Source: Amycolatopsis bartoniae (lineage in GTDB: Bacteria; Actinomycetota; Actinomycetes; Mycobacteriales; Pseudonocardiaceae). From it: a stretch of DNA of 64,000 nt. Below, piece by piece: positions 54,012-62,332 of the stretch. The notes beneath the pieces were generated by a model that was not told the DNA's origin, made no database searches, and was given only the letters and a program-made list of their open reading frames with translations. The stretch lies in assembly GCF_014191255.1 (NCBI RefSeq), contig NZ_JACHWH010000007.1:236360-300359 (forward strand), in the 5' to 3' direction. The stretch's first letter is position 1. Every line of letters starts with the position of its first letter. The position numbers and the translations under genes were made by a program.

Positions 54012-54829
54012 GCGACGAAATCGCCGTCCTGATCGGCACCGGCAGCATCGGCGTGGCCGTCGCCCGCCGCGCGGCGGTCGGCCGCACCCTGCTGCTGGCC
54101 GACTACAACTCCGCCCAGCTGGAGACCACCGCCGACCTGCTCCGCGGTGAAGGTTACGACGTCCGTACCCGGATCACCGATGTCTCCGACCGCGCCGCCG
54201 TCACCGCGCTCGCCGACACCGCCGCGGGCCTCGGGCAGGTCGCCCGCGTGGTCCACGCCGCCGGCGTGTCCCCGGTCCAGGCCGGCACGGACCGCGTCGT
54301 CCACGTCGACCTGCTCGGCACCGCCTACGTCCTCGACGCCTTCGGTGCCGTGATCGCCCCAGGCGGATCCGGGATCGTGATCGCCAGCATGGCCGGTCAC
54401 CTGGGGCCCGGATTCGCGCCCGAACTGGAACACGCCCTCGCCTACGCCGGCGTCGACGAACTCGCGGACCTGCCCGCACTCGACCCCGGCACCATCGGAA
54501 ATTCCGGCGCCGCCTACGTCCTGGCCAAGCGCGCCAACGCACTGCGCGTCCAGGCCGCCGCCATCAGCTGGGGCGAGCGAGGCTCACGCATCAACTGCCT
54601 CAGCCCCGGCATCATCTCCACCCCCTTCGCCCGGGACGAGATGACCGGCCCGAACGCCGCCGGCTACCAGGCCATGATCACCACCTCCGCCGCAGGCCGG
54701 ATGGGCACCCCTGCCGAAGTCGCCGACCTCGCCGCACTCCTGCTGGGCCCCACCGGATCGTTCATCACCGGCACCGACATCCTCATCGACGGCGGCGTCA
54801 TCGCCGCCCAGAAAGCGGGCAAGCTCTGA
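54008..54829 (+). CDS. Short-chain dehydrogenase/reductase
   Basis: 273 residues from ATG 54008 (ATGA overlap with the AKR stop). The dinucleotide motif is AVLIGTGSIGVAVARRAAVG, a GxGxIG variant of the SDR glycine motif; VVHAAGVSPVQAG replaces NNAG, and AAYVLAKRANALRVQ gives Tyr-x-x-x-Lys. SRINCLSPGIISTPFARDEM and FITGTDILIDGGVIAAQ are normal classical-SDR ends. Last gene of the six-gene cassette. Confidence 0.92.
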   Translation: MSDEIAVLIGTGSIGVAVARRAAVGRTLLLADYNSAQLETTADLLRGEGYDVRTRITDVSDRAAVTALADTAAGLGQVARVVHAAGVSPVQAGTDRVVHVDLLGTAYVLDAFGAVIAPGGSGIVIASMAGHLGPGFAPELEHALAYAGVDELADLPALDPGTIGNSGAAYVLAKRANALRVQAAAISWGERGSRINCLSPGIISTPFARDEMTGPNAAGYQAMITTSAAGRMGTPAEVADLAALLLGPTGSFITGTDILIDGGVIAAQKAGKL

Positions 54830-55176
54830 CCACCCGCAGCTCCGGAACGTCCGGTCAGGGAGCGATCCCCACGCCATCGATGCGGCTTCACGGACGCTCC
54901 TGAGCGGCGGTCATGGCCAGCCGGGGCCGGAGCCGGGTGGCGGAGTCCGGTCGGCCGGTTCGGCGGCGATGCCGGTGCACTCCTGGAGGCGGGCGAAGGC
55001 ATCGTCCGGGGTCGGCGTGGAGTCCGGGGGCAATCCTTGCCTTCCCGGCCAGGCTGGGCGGGCAGGCGGTCGCCGGTGGCCGCGCTGTGCTCGCCGGTTC
55101 TGGTCAAGGAACCGCCTTTCCGGAAGTGTCTCATTCGGACAGTTGACGGGTGAAGAAGTCAGTGACCGGCGGCCGT
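54830..55176. other. Intergenic stretch without a supported gene
   Basis: About 350 bases between the end of the redox operon and the terminator of the MoxR-VWA operon. The minus strand holds a short protein-like piece (TPDDAFARLQECTGIAAEPA), with no start, ribosome-binding site or known family. Otherwise nothing is recognised. Confidence 0.4.
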
Positions 55177-55204
55177 GCATCCGCTCATACCGATGAGCGG
55201 ATGC
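55177..55204. terminator. Hairpin terminator after the MoxR-VWA operon
   Basis: GCATCCGCTCAT (55177-55188) pairs perfectly with ATGAGCGGATGC (55193-55204) over an ACCG tetraloop. It lies about 50 bases past the stop of the minus-strand VWA gene. A 12-base stem with a tight tetraloop fits an intrinsic terminator, although no U-tract follows. Confidence 0.7.
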
Positions 55205-55256
55205 GTCCCAGCGCCACGAGGTGACTTTTCGAGGCTGCCGACCGTTCGCCGAGTGA

Positions 55257-56474
55257 TCAGCCCACGGTGACCACTCGCGCCCAGGCAGGTGGCATGTCCG
55301 GTGTGTAGCGGGGATCGTTTTCGTTCAATGCAGGCTGCCGGGAGAACAGGCCGACGACCGTCCGGCCGGGTGGTCGTGCCTCGGGCCAGGGGGTCTGACC
55401 GTCGGTCAGGGCCACGATGACGTCGGGGCGAGGGCTGCCGCGCAGGGCCTTGGCGAAGCCGGTGCGCAGATCCGTGCCGCCGCCGCCCACCAAGGGGATG
55501 CCCTCGGCGCGACACAGCCGATCTGTGACGTGGGCGGCGGCGTCGCACGACAGCACCGAGACGAAATCGCGGCGACCGCCGACAGCGCGGACGATCGCGG
55601 CGATTTCGAGTATCGCGCTTCCCAGCTCGGCGTCGCTCACCGAGGCGGAGGTGTCGACGATCACGCAGACGTGAGGTGGTCGTCGCCGCAGGCTCGGCAG
55701 GACGGCGCGGGGCAGACTGGGCGATCGGCGCGAGGGCCGGTCGTAGGTGTAGTCCTCACCGACACCGGACATGGCCGAACGGACCGCCGCCCCCAGCAGC
55801 TCCCGCCACGGCTGCGGCGGATGGAACGCCTCTTGTGCCCAGCGCTGCCAGCCCTTCGGGACGCTTCCCGGGCTGCCATTGATGCCTTGCGCGACCCTGA
55901 ACCGGACGGCATCTCGTTCGTGCGCGCTCAGTCCGTGCGCGCCATCGGCGCCCAGGTCCCAGTCGCGCTCCAGCCCGTCGGCGCCGCTGCCACAGTCCAA
56001 CCAGGCGAATCCGGTGGTGTACGGCCCGAGGCGGAACTGGCGCAGGTAGTCCTCCATCAGCTGCCCCTCGCGCAACCCGAGCAGCGCCGGATCGACGGCG
56101 CCCTCGGGCCGTGCCAGCCCGTCGCCGAACACGTCGTCGTTGATTTCGCAGTCCGCGGCGATGTTCATCCGCAGTCGTTCTCCTTGCCCGGTCAGCTCGT
56201 GCTTCGCGGCGAACCGGTCGCTGCGCCCGTGATGGTCGCGCAGGAGGTGGGAGACCTCGTGCACCCACACCCCGGCCAGTTCGTCCAACGGGGTGCGGTC
56301 CACGAACGCCGGCGAAACGTAGCAGCGCCAGTGGCGGTCCACGGCCATCGTCGGCACCTGCCGTGATTCCACCGTGTGCAAGGCGAACAATGCCGTCGCC
56401 AGGTACGGCCGGTTCCGGACGGCGTGCAGCCGGGCGGCGAAGAGCTTCTCCTCGTCCATGATTCCCGGCGTCAC
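55257..56474 (-). CDS. DUF2201-type metallopeptidase-like protein with VWA domain
   Basis: 405 residues from GTG 56474, overlapping the MoxR stop (GTGA); ATG 56459 is an alternative. The N-terminal half is a DUF2201 putative metallopeptidase: LAGVWVHEVSHLLRDHHGRS contains HEVSH (HExxH). The C-terminal half is a VWA-like domain with the MIDAS motif VCVIVDTSASVSDAELG (DxSxS), followed by GGGGTDLRTGFAKAL and VIVALTDGQTPWPEARP. VWA proteins paired with MoxR ATPases act in protein remodelling or metal insertion. The substrate is unknown; the third gene of the operon is the natural candidate partner. Confidence 0.88.
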   Translation of the reverse strand: MTPGIMDEEKLFAARLHAVRNRPYLATALFALHTVESRQVPTMAVDRHWRCYVSPAFVDRTPLDELAGVWVHEVSHLLRDHHGRSDRFAAKHELTGQGERLRMNIAADCEINDDVFGDGLARPEGAVDPALLGLREGQLMEDYLRQFRLGPYTTGFAWLDCGSGADGLERDWDLGADGAHGLSAHERDAVRFRVAQGINGSPGSVPKGWQRWAQEAFHPPQPWRELLGAAVRSAMSGVGEDYTYDRPSRRSPSLPRAVLPSLRRRPPHVCVIVDTSASVSDAELGSAILEIAAIVRAVGGRRDFVSVLSCDAAAHVTDRLCRAEGIPLVGGGGTDLRTGFAKALRGSPRPDVIVALTDGQTPWPEARPPGRTVVGLFSRQPALNENDPRYTPDMPPAWARVVTVG

Positions 56475-57694
56475 CGGTGCTCACCCACGCCGGCCGCGGC
56501 CTGGTCCGCCCGCCGCGACAACGACACCGCCCCGGACAGCCTCTCGATCGCCGCCGGCACCTGCCAGTCGTCGCGGCGCAGCGCGGCGAGCGTCGCCGCC
56601 GGCACGACCACCAGGTCCGGGGCGCCGGTCTCCAGCGCCCGCACCAACAGCGACCACGCCGCGTTCCAGCGGGACTGCTCCGGCCGCTTGCGCACCGCCT
56701 CCACCACCCCGTTGAGCACCGTCTGGCGCAGGTCGCCACGCTCGGGCAGGACCGCCGCCTCGGGATCCGCGAGCAGCATCTCGGGGTCCGGCAGATCCAT
56801 CCGGTCCAAGCCGGCCAGCAGCTCCAGGTCCGGCCCGTCCCCGACCGCGCCGCGCACCAGCACGGACAACACGTCGCGGGACGCGGCCGCTGCCGCGGCG
56901 AAAGCGATCAGGCGCAGGGCCATCTCCCAACTGCGTGGTGAGGGCCACGGGCCGCCGCGGCGCGTTTCGTTCTTCGGCAGTTGGTGCACGAGTTCGGGCC
57001 GGGCGGCCAGGAGTCCACAGACCCCCCGGCGGGCGAACGTGACGGCGTCGGGCAGCCGAGCCCGATCTAGCCGCGGCAGCGCCGCCTTCGGCCACGTCCC
57101 GCCCAGCCCCCGCACCACGACGTCGTGGTCGTAGGTCCATTGCAGATGGACGAACCGGTTGGCCAGCGGCGGGCTCAGCTCCCAACCGTCGGCCGCGGAG
57201 GACCGTGGATTGGCGGCGGCCACGATCCGGGCACCCGGCGGGAGCCGCAGGGCGCCGACCCGTCGTTCGAGCACGACGCGCAACAGCGCGGCCTGGACGG
57301 CCGGCGGCGCGGTGGACAGCTCGTCCAGGAACAAGAGCCCCCGGCCGGCCCGGACGAGGCGCACGGCCCAGTCCGGCGGGGCCATCGGCACACCCTGCTT
57401 CGCGGGATCATCGCCGATCACCGGCAGGCCGGAGAAGTCGGACGGCTCGTGCACGCTCGCGATCACAGTGGTCAGTGGCAGTTCGAGAGCTTCCGCGAGC
57501 TGGTTCAGCGCCGCGGTCTTGCCGATGCCCGGCTCGCCCCACAGCAGCACCGGCAAATCGGCGGACACGGCCAGCGTCAAGGCGTCCAACTGGGTGTCGG
57601 CACGCGGCTCGGTCGTCGTGTCGTGCAGCAGGGCCAGCAGATCGGCGGCGACGTCCAGCGGCCGACGATGAGCGGTTTCCGAAGGGATATTCAT
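56471..57694 (-). CDS. MoxR-family AAA+ ATPase
   Basis: 407 residues from ATG 57694. Walker A LLWGEPGIGKTAALNQLAEA, Walker B GRGLLFLDELSTAPPAVQAA and sensor 1 RIVAAANPRSSAADGWELSP are complete, followed by an AAA lid region (PPLANRFVHLQWTYD). MoxR ATPases work as chaperone-like motors with VWA partners. Coupled to the DUF2201-VWA gene downstream, and 78 bases after an uncharacterised gene on the same strand. Confidence 0.92.
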   Translation of the reverse strand: MNIPSETAHRRPLDVAADLLALLHDTTTEPRADTQLDALTLAVSADLPVLLWGEPGIGKTAALNQLAEALELPLTTVIASVHEPSDFSGLPVIGDDPAKQGVPMAPPDWAVRLVRAGRGLLFLDELSTAPPAVQAALLRVVLERRVGALRLPPGARIVAAANPRSSAADGWELSPPLANRFVHLQWTYDHDVVVRGLGGTWPKAALPRLDRARLPDAVTFARRGVCGLLAARPELVHQLPKNETRRGGPWPSPRSWEMALRLIAFAAAAAASRDVLSVLVRGAVGDGPDLELLAGLDRMDLPDPEMLLADPEAAVLPERGDLRQTVLNGVVEAVRKRPEQSRWNAAWSLLVRALETGAPDLVVVPAATLAALRRDDWQVPAAIERLSGAVSLSRRADQAAAGVGEHR

Positions 57695-57772
57695 GGCAGT
57701 GGACAGTTTCGATCACCTTGGGGTCGAATCGGAGCCGTGCGTCGGCCAGGCGGGCAAGCAAAGGTCTGTGGG

Positions 57773-59116
57773 TCAGCGAAGGGCCGCGTCGCGCGGGCGG
57801 GCTCGGAGAACGCGCCGCCGGGTGTCCCGTTTGGACGGAGCAGGCCCCAGCCCGGCCAGTCCCGCCCGGTACAGCCCATGAGCCACCCGGCGGCACACTG
57901 CCGCCTCCAGCTCGTCGCGCAGGGCGCCGCTGCGCAGGAGCACGTCCGGTCCGAGCAGGCTTTCGACGGTGGCCATGGCGCCGGCGATGTCGCCGTGGTC
58001 CAGCCGGGCGCGAACGTCCACGAGACTTTCCGGACGCCGATGTGCCTCGTCGATCGCCCGCAGGCACGGCAGCCCGGTACCGCCCAAGGCGCCCAGCAAC
58101 TCCTCGCGGCGGATCTCGTCGGGATCGTGGTCCAGTGGGACCAGCACCCCGTTCACCACGGCGATCCGGTGCGTGGCACCACGACACTCGACGAGGCGCG
58201 GACCTGCTGAGCCGTCCGGGCTCCGTGCCGCATCGACTGGCCGATCGTCAGGTCGAAGCGCCGACGCGACGAGCGGGTGCAGCCGGTCGAAGTCGATCAA
58301 CCCGGCATGGAGCAATTGCAGGTCCGGCAACACCCAGGTCGCGGCGTCGGGCAGGACCGGCACCACACGGGCGCAGCCCGCGACCGGCTCACCCGGCGCG
58401 TCCGGGTTGAGCATCAGCCGGTGCCGGGCCGTGAGCCGCACGGCGACGACGTCGCCCGCGCGTCCCTCCGCGCGCAGCAGCAGTGCCGCCTCGGCCACCC
58501 ACCGGTCCACCGCGCAGGCGCCCACCCAGGCAGGGATCCGGTCCCCTGCGAGATCGCTGTCCGAGGGCCAGTGACCGGACCGCTCCCGCAGTTCACCCGT
58601 CCTGCGCACGTCCCACAAGTGGCGGTGCAGATCGAGGCGATACCGGCGGTCGGGGCGAGGATGCGGGTGATGTCCCACCCCGCCTCCGTGCCGGGACGGC
58701 CCCCACAGTGCGAGGCTGATCCGCTGGCCGGCCTCCGCCCACGCCGGGGGCGTGCGTGCCACGAGGTGTATCTCACCGCCGCTGCCGGCCGTCGAACAGT
58801 ACCGGGCCAGGGACACCGTGAGACCCGGCCGCAGCAGGCCGTCCGGACCTGTCCTCGGAAAATGCCAGCGAAGCAGGTCAGGAGCCAGATGACGCAGATC
58901 GGCGCGGACCTGTGCCGTCAACCAGTTGCCATGGGCGCGGCCCACGGCTCGCAGGTCCAGATCCACGTCGACACGCGCGGCGGCACAGGCCCCGGCCCAG
59001 TCGCCCACCGCCCGGCGGGCAGTCGCTGACTCGATCATCGACGGCGGCACGGCGAAATCGCGCACGCGCGCCCAGGAAAGAAGGCGGAAGTTCTCATTCG
59101 CAGTCAAGGGGCGCAT
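57773..59116 (-). CDS. Uncharacterised protein, third member of a MoxR-VWA operon
   Basis: 447 residues from ATG 59116, with AAAGGTGAG upstream (GTG 59122 is less well placed). No known domain is recognised. It is rich in Arg, Ala and Trp, with segments such as ATARRAVGDWAGACAAARVD, VDLDLRAVGRAHGNWLTAQ, SPDGSAGPRLVECRGATHRI and EEAV-like RDELEAAVCRRVAHGLYRAG. It has no signal peptide or membrane helix. Its place ahead of moxR and the VWA gene suggests a substrate, adaptor or effector of that machine, in the manner of VMAP proteins in ternary MoxR-VWA conflict systems; this is inference from neighbourhood. Confidence 0.72.
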   Translation of the reverse strand: MRPLTANENFRLLSWARVRDFAVPPSMIESATARRAVGDWAGACAAARVDVDLDLRAVGRAHGNWLTAQVRADLRHLAPDLLRWHFPRTGPDGLLRPGLTVSLARYCSTAGSGGEIHLVARTPPAWAEAGQRISLALWGPSRHGGGVGHHPHPRPDRRYRLDLHRHLWDVRRTGELRERSGHWPSDSDLAGDRIPAWVGACAVDRWVAEAALLLRAEGRAGDVVAVRLTARHRLMLNPDAPGEPVAGCARVVPVLPDAATWVLPDLQLLHAGLIDFDRLHPLVASALRPDDRPVDAARSPDGSAGPRLVECRGATHRIAVVNGVLVPLDHDPDEIRREELLGALGGTGLPCLRAIDEAHRRPESLVDVRARLDHGDIAGAMATVESLLGPDVLLRSGALRDELEAAVCRRVAHGLYRAGLAGLGPAPSKRDTRRRVLRARPRDAALR

Positions 59117-59338
59117 CAGCACTCACCTTTGGCGAACGGAACCCCCGATCTGCTCGAGTAGGTAATCATCGCGGCAAGCGTAGCAGGTTCGACATCGAGC
59201 GGGGCCGGTTCGATGAGCCGCGGGTGCCTTTCTGATCGAAACCACCCTTGCCCGCGAGCTCGGCTTCACCCCCTCGTGCCGAGCGCCTACCGGACGGGCG
59301 GGTTTGCGCGCTGGCTGGTGTCACGAGGAGGACCGCCA

Positions 59339-60003
59339 TCAGGACGACTCCCGCCCACATGCGGTCTGCCAGCCGTCCACAAAGGACTCTTGTGCGGTTC
59401 GGATCAATGCCCGCGCGCTCGGGCCGTGGGCGGCTTCCACGGCGTTGGCGACGCCTTCGCGGGCGGCGGCGGCGTCATCGGGGGGAAAGCCGTGGAGCCT
59501 GGGCGTGATGGCGCTGCGGTAGCCGGCCGACAGCAGCGCTCCGAGCAGCGCGACGCCGAGCGCGGTGCCCGGCAGGACCGCGAGGTAGCCGCCGTCGACG
59601 GAAACGAGGGTCGCCAGGAGGGCCAGGCCCACGCCGGTCAGGAAGATGCCCGTTGTCATGGTCGCGCGCGTCCCGGCCCGCTCGGCCAAGCGCGGAGCAA
59701 GACCGGAAGTGATCATGGTCAGGCCGGCCATGGGCAACAGCGCCACCGTGGACAGCAGACCCTCCCGCCTGAACCTCGAAGACCACCAGAAGTGCAACCG
59801 CGCCACTGGCCAGGCCGCGCTCACGGAAGAGTCCGACATCCGGCAGCGGAGCGCGGTGGCGAAGCTCCCAGACCACGAAACCGACGGTGGCGAGGACACC
59901 GACGAGCAGGCTGATGACGGTGCTCGACGCCGCCCAGCCCTTCTCCGGGCCTTGGTGGAGGAACGAGATGAGCCCGACCACGGCGACGAGGGACGCCAGG
60001 GAG
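59339..60003 (-). pseudogene. Truncated, frameshifted MFS (DHA2-type) transporter
   Basis: One minus-strand frame gives LISFLHQGPEKGWAASSTVI and LLVGVLATVGFVVWELRHRA, then near 59770 the homology moves to another frame with GLLSTVALLPMAGLTMITSG, RAGTRATMTTGIFLTGVGLA and LPGTALGVALLGALLSAGYR to a stop at 59339. The first half of the transporter (six helices and the start) is absent: upstream of about 60003 the sequence becomes the promoter of the AraC gene. This is a decayed drug-efflux-type gene. Confidence 0.78.
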
Positions 60004-60100
60004 CCCGCCCCTCATCTCGGCCGCTTGCGCAAAGCTCGCGAGTTCTTGCACGATCCTCTCGCCGACAGCCGTCGCTCTGGTCTTGTGCTGGAATCGTGGC

Positions 60101-60994
60101 ATGGCTCTGGACGAACTCCGCGACCTGCTGAACCGGCATGGCACTCCGGACCTGACCACGGCCATCGAGGGCGTCCGGATCTGCAAGGCCGGCCACGCGG
60201 TCTCGCCGGAGCCCTCGATGTCCGGCACCGTGCTCGCGGTCATCGCCCAGGGCCGCAAGCGGCTTGCCGTCGGCGACCGCGTCCACGAGTACGGTCCCGG
60301 GCAGTACCTCGTCGCCTCGGTCGACATGCCGGTGACCGGGCATTTCGTCGACGTCGCGCCAGGCCGTCCCGGGCTCGGCTTCGGGATGACCCTGGACCCC
60401 GCCGCCGTCGCGGAACTGCTGCTGCAGGCCGGGCCGGGTGACCTGCCCCGCTCGCCTGGCACCGCGCGCCCCGGGATCGCGGTCAGCGACGCCCCGGACG
60501 AGCTGCTCGACGCCGTCGTGCGGCTGCTGCGCCTGCTCGACCACCCTCGTGACCGCAACGCCCTGGTCCCGCTGGTCAAGCGCGAGATCCTCTGGCGGTT
60601 GCTGACCGGGGAGCAGGGCGACGCCGTGCGCCAGCTCGGCCTCGCCGACAGCAGCCTGACGCACATCGCGCGGGCGGTGCGGTGGATCCGGGAGAACTAC
60701 GCCCGGCCCTTCCGCGTCGAAGACGCCGCCCGCATCTCCGGGATGAGCGTCTCCGCGTTCCACCGGAACTTCCAGCTCGTGACGGCGATGACCCCGATCC
60801 AGTTCCAGAAACACATTCGCCTGCAGACGGCGAGACTGCTGCTGGCGAACCGGCCGAACGACATCACCGGCGTCGGGCACCGCGTCGGCTACGACAACCC
60901 GTCCCAGTTCAGCCGGGAGTACCGGCGCCAGTTCGGTGCGCCGCCCAGCCTCGACGCCGGCCGCCTGCGCGGCGCTGCCCCGGTGATGCCGTGA
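60101..60994 (+). CDS. AraC-family regulator (AraC_N type)
   Basis: 297 residues from ATG 60101. The N-terminal effector domain has SMSGTVLAVIAQGRKRLAVG and YGPGQYLVASVDMPVTGHFV, the AraC_N pattern. The DNA-binding part is complete: FRVEDAARISGMSVSAFHRN, FQLVTAMTPIQFQKHIRLQT and ITGVGHRVGYDNPSQFSREY. It is followed by an aldo/keto reductase gene after 116 bases. This pairing is very common, the AraC protein controlling the reductase. Confidence 0.93.
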   Translation: MALDELRDLLNRHGTPDLTTAIEGVRICKAGHAVSPEPSMSGTVLAVIAQGRKRLAVGDRVHEYGPGQYLVASVDMPVTGHFVDVAPGRPGLGFGMTLDPAAVAELLLQAGPGDLPRSPGTARPGIAVSDAPDELLDAVVRLLRLLDHPRDRNALVPLVKREILWRLLTGEQGDAVRQLGLADSSLTHIARAVRWIRENYARPFRVEDAARISGMSVSAFHRNFQLVTAMTPIQFQKHIRLQTARLLLANRPNDITGVGHRVGYDNPSQFSREYRRQFGAPPSLDAGRLRGAAPVMP

Positions 60995-61110
60995 CGAAGA
61001 CGATCGTGCAAGCACACGAGAGGATCTTGCTGGCCCCACGCCGCCGGCGCTGATGTCCTGGAGACACCGGACCGTGCCCACGGATTCCGGGACACCTGCC
61101 AGGGAGAGTC

Positions 61111-62142
61111 ATGAAGTACCGCACGCTGGGCCGCACCGGAATCCAGGTCAGTCCCTACGCCCTCGGCGCCATGATGTTCGGCGCCATGGGAAACCCCGAC
61201 CACGACGAGTCGATCCGGATCATCCACAAGGCACTGGACGCGGGGATCAACTTCGTCGACACCGCCGACGGGTACTCCTTCGGCGAGTCCGAGGAGATCG
61301 TCGGCAAGGCGCTCAAGGGTCGCCGCGACGAAGTCGTGCTCGCGACGAAGGTGTTCTTCCCGATGGGCGAGGGCCCCAACCACGGCGGCAGCTCGCGGCG
61401 GTGGATCGTCACGGAGGTGGAGAACTCGTTGCGCCGCTTGCAAACCGACCACATCGACCTGTATCAGATCCACCGCCCCGACCCGACGGCCGACATCGAG
61501 GAGACGCTGTCCGCGTTGTCCGACCTGATCCACCACGGCAAGGTGCGGGCGATCGGCTCGTCGACCTTCCCCGCCTCGCAGATCGTCGAAGCGCAGTGGG
61601 TCGCGGAAAGGCGCGGTCTCGAACGCTTCCGCACCGAACAGCCGCCGTACTCGATCCTCAACCGCGGCATCGAACGCGAGGTGCTGCCGGTCTGCGAACG
61701 CTACGGAATGGGCACGCTGGTCTGGAGCCCGCTCGCCCAGGGCATGCTCACCGGCCGGTACCGCAAGGGCAAGCAGGCCGTGCCCCAGCGCTTCCCCGGC
61801 ATCGCGCAGCCGCACTTCACCGACGAGCGCAAACTCGACGTCGTCGAGCAACTCGTCCCGCTCGCCGAGAAGGCCGGCCTGCCGATGACCCACCTCGCGA
61901 TGGCGTTCGCGATCGCGCACCCGGGCGTCACCTCGGCGATCATCGGGCCGCGCACGATGGAACAGCTCGACGACCTCCTGGCCGGCGCCGAGACCACCCT
62001 GGACGACGAGATCCTCGACCGCATCGACGAGATCGCCCCGCCCGGCACCGACGCCGCCCCCAACGACGCGGCCTACACGCCGCCGCCCGTCTCGGAGGTG
62101 CGCCTGCGCCGCCGGCCCGTCGCCGAACGCTCCGCCGCCTGA
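61111..62142 (+). CDS. Aldo/keto reductase
   Basis: 343 residues from ATG 61111 with AGGGAGAG upstream. Starts with KYRTLGRTGIQVSPYALGAM. Catalytic residues: Asp/Tyr in GINFVDTADGYSFGESEEIV, Lys in VVLATKVFFPMGEG, His in LYQIHRPDPTADIEE. The NADPH site is TSAIIGPRTMEQLDDLLAGA. It belongs to the YajO/Tas-like AKR group (AKR12/13-like). The physiological substrate is unknown, probably a reactive aldehyde. Confidence 0.94.
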   Translation: MKYRTLGRTGIQVSPYALGAMMFGAMGNPDHDESIRIIHKALDAGINFVDTADGYSFGESEEIVGKALKGRRDEVVLATKVFFPMGEGPNHGGSSRRWIVTEVENSLRRLQTDHIDLYQIHRPDPTADIEETLSALSDLIHHGKVRAIGSSTFPASQIVEAQWVAERRGLERFRTEQPPYSILNRGIEREVLPVCERYGMGTLVWSPLAQGMLTGRYRKGKQAVPQRFPGIAQPHFTDERKLDVVEQLVPLAEKAGLPMTHLAMAFAIAHPGVTSAIIGPRTMEQLDDLLAGAETTLDDEILDRIDEIAPPGTDAAPNDAAYTPPPVSEVRLRRRPVAERSAA

Positions 62143-62278
62143 GCGACCGTCGGCACGAGCCCGGCTTCGGGGACCGCCAGTCCGCTGCTCAGCAGGCGGG
62201 CGTCGACCTCGTCGAGGGCCGAGTGGCAGCCCGGCACCGAAAACCGGACTGTCGGCGGACCAGGTGGGGCACGAGCTT

Positions 62279-62311
62279 GCCTGTCCATCGCAGGGACAGG
62301 CACCAGGTGCC
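62279..62311. promoter_or_regulatory. Two overlapping dyads upstream of the third XRE regulator
   Basis: GCCTGTCC (62279-62286) is mirrored by GGACAGGC (62294-62301) over 7 bases, and GGCACCAGGTGCC (62299-62311) is itself a perfect dyad. They end 21 bases before the regulator start. Operator function is likely but unproved. Confidence 0.5.
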
Positions 62312-62332
62312 GATCGTGGGGAAACTGGTGTC

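Noticed and set aside
55130..55260. CRISPR-like or attachment-site repeat suggested by the GCATCCGCTCAT repeat
   Set aside because: The two copies are an inverted pair over a tetraloop, not direct repeats, and sit just past an operon end: a terminator.
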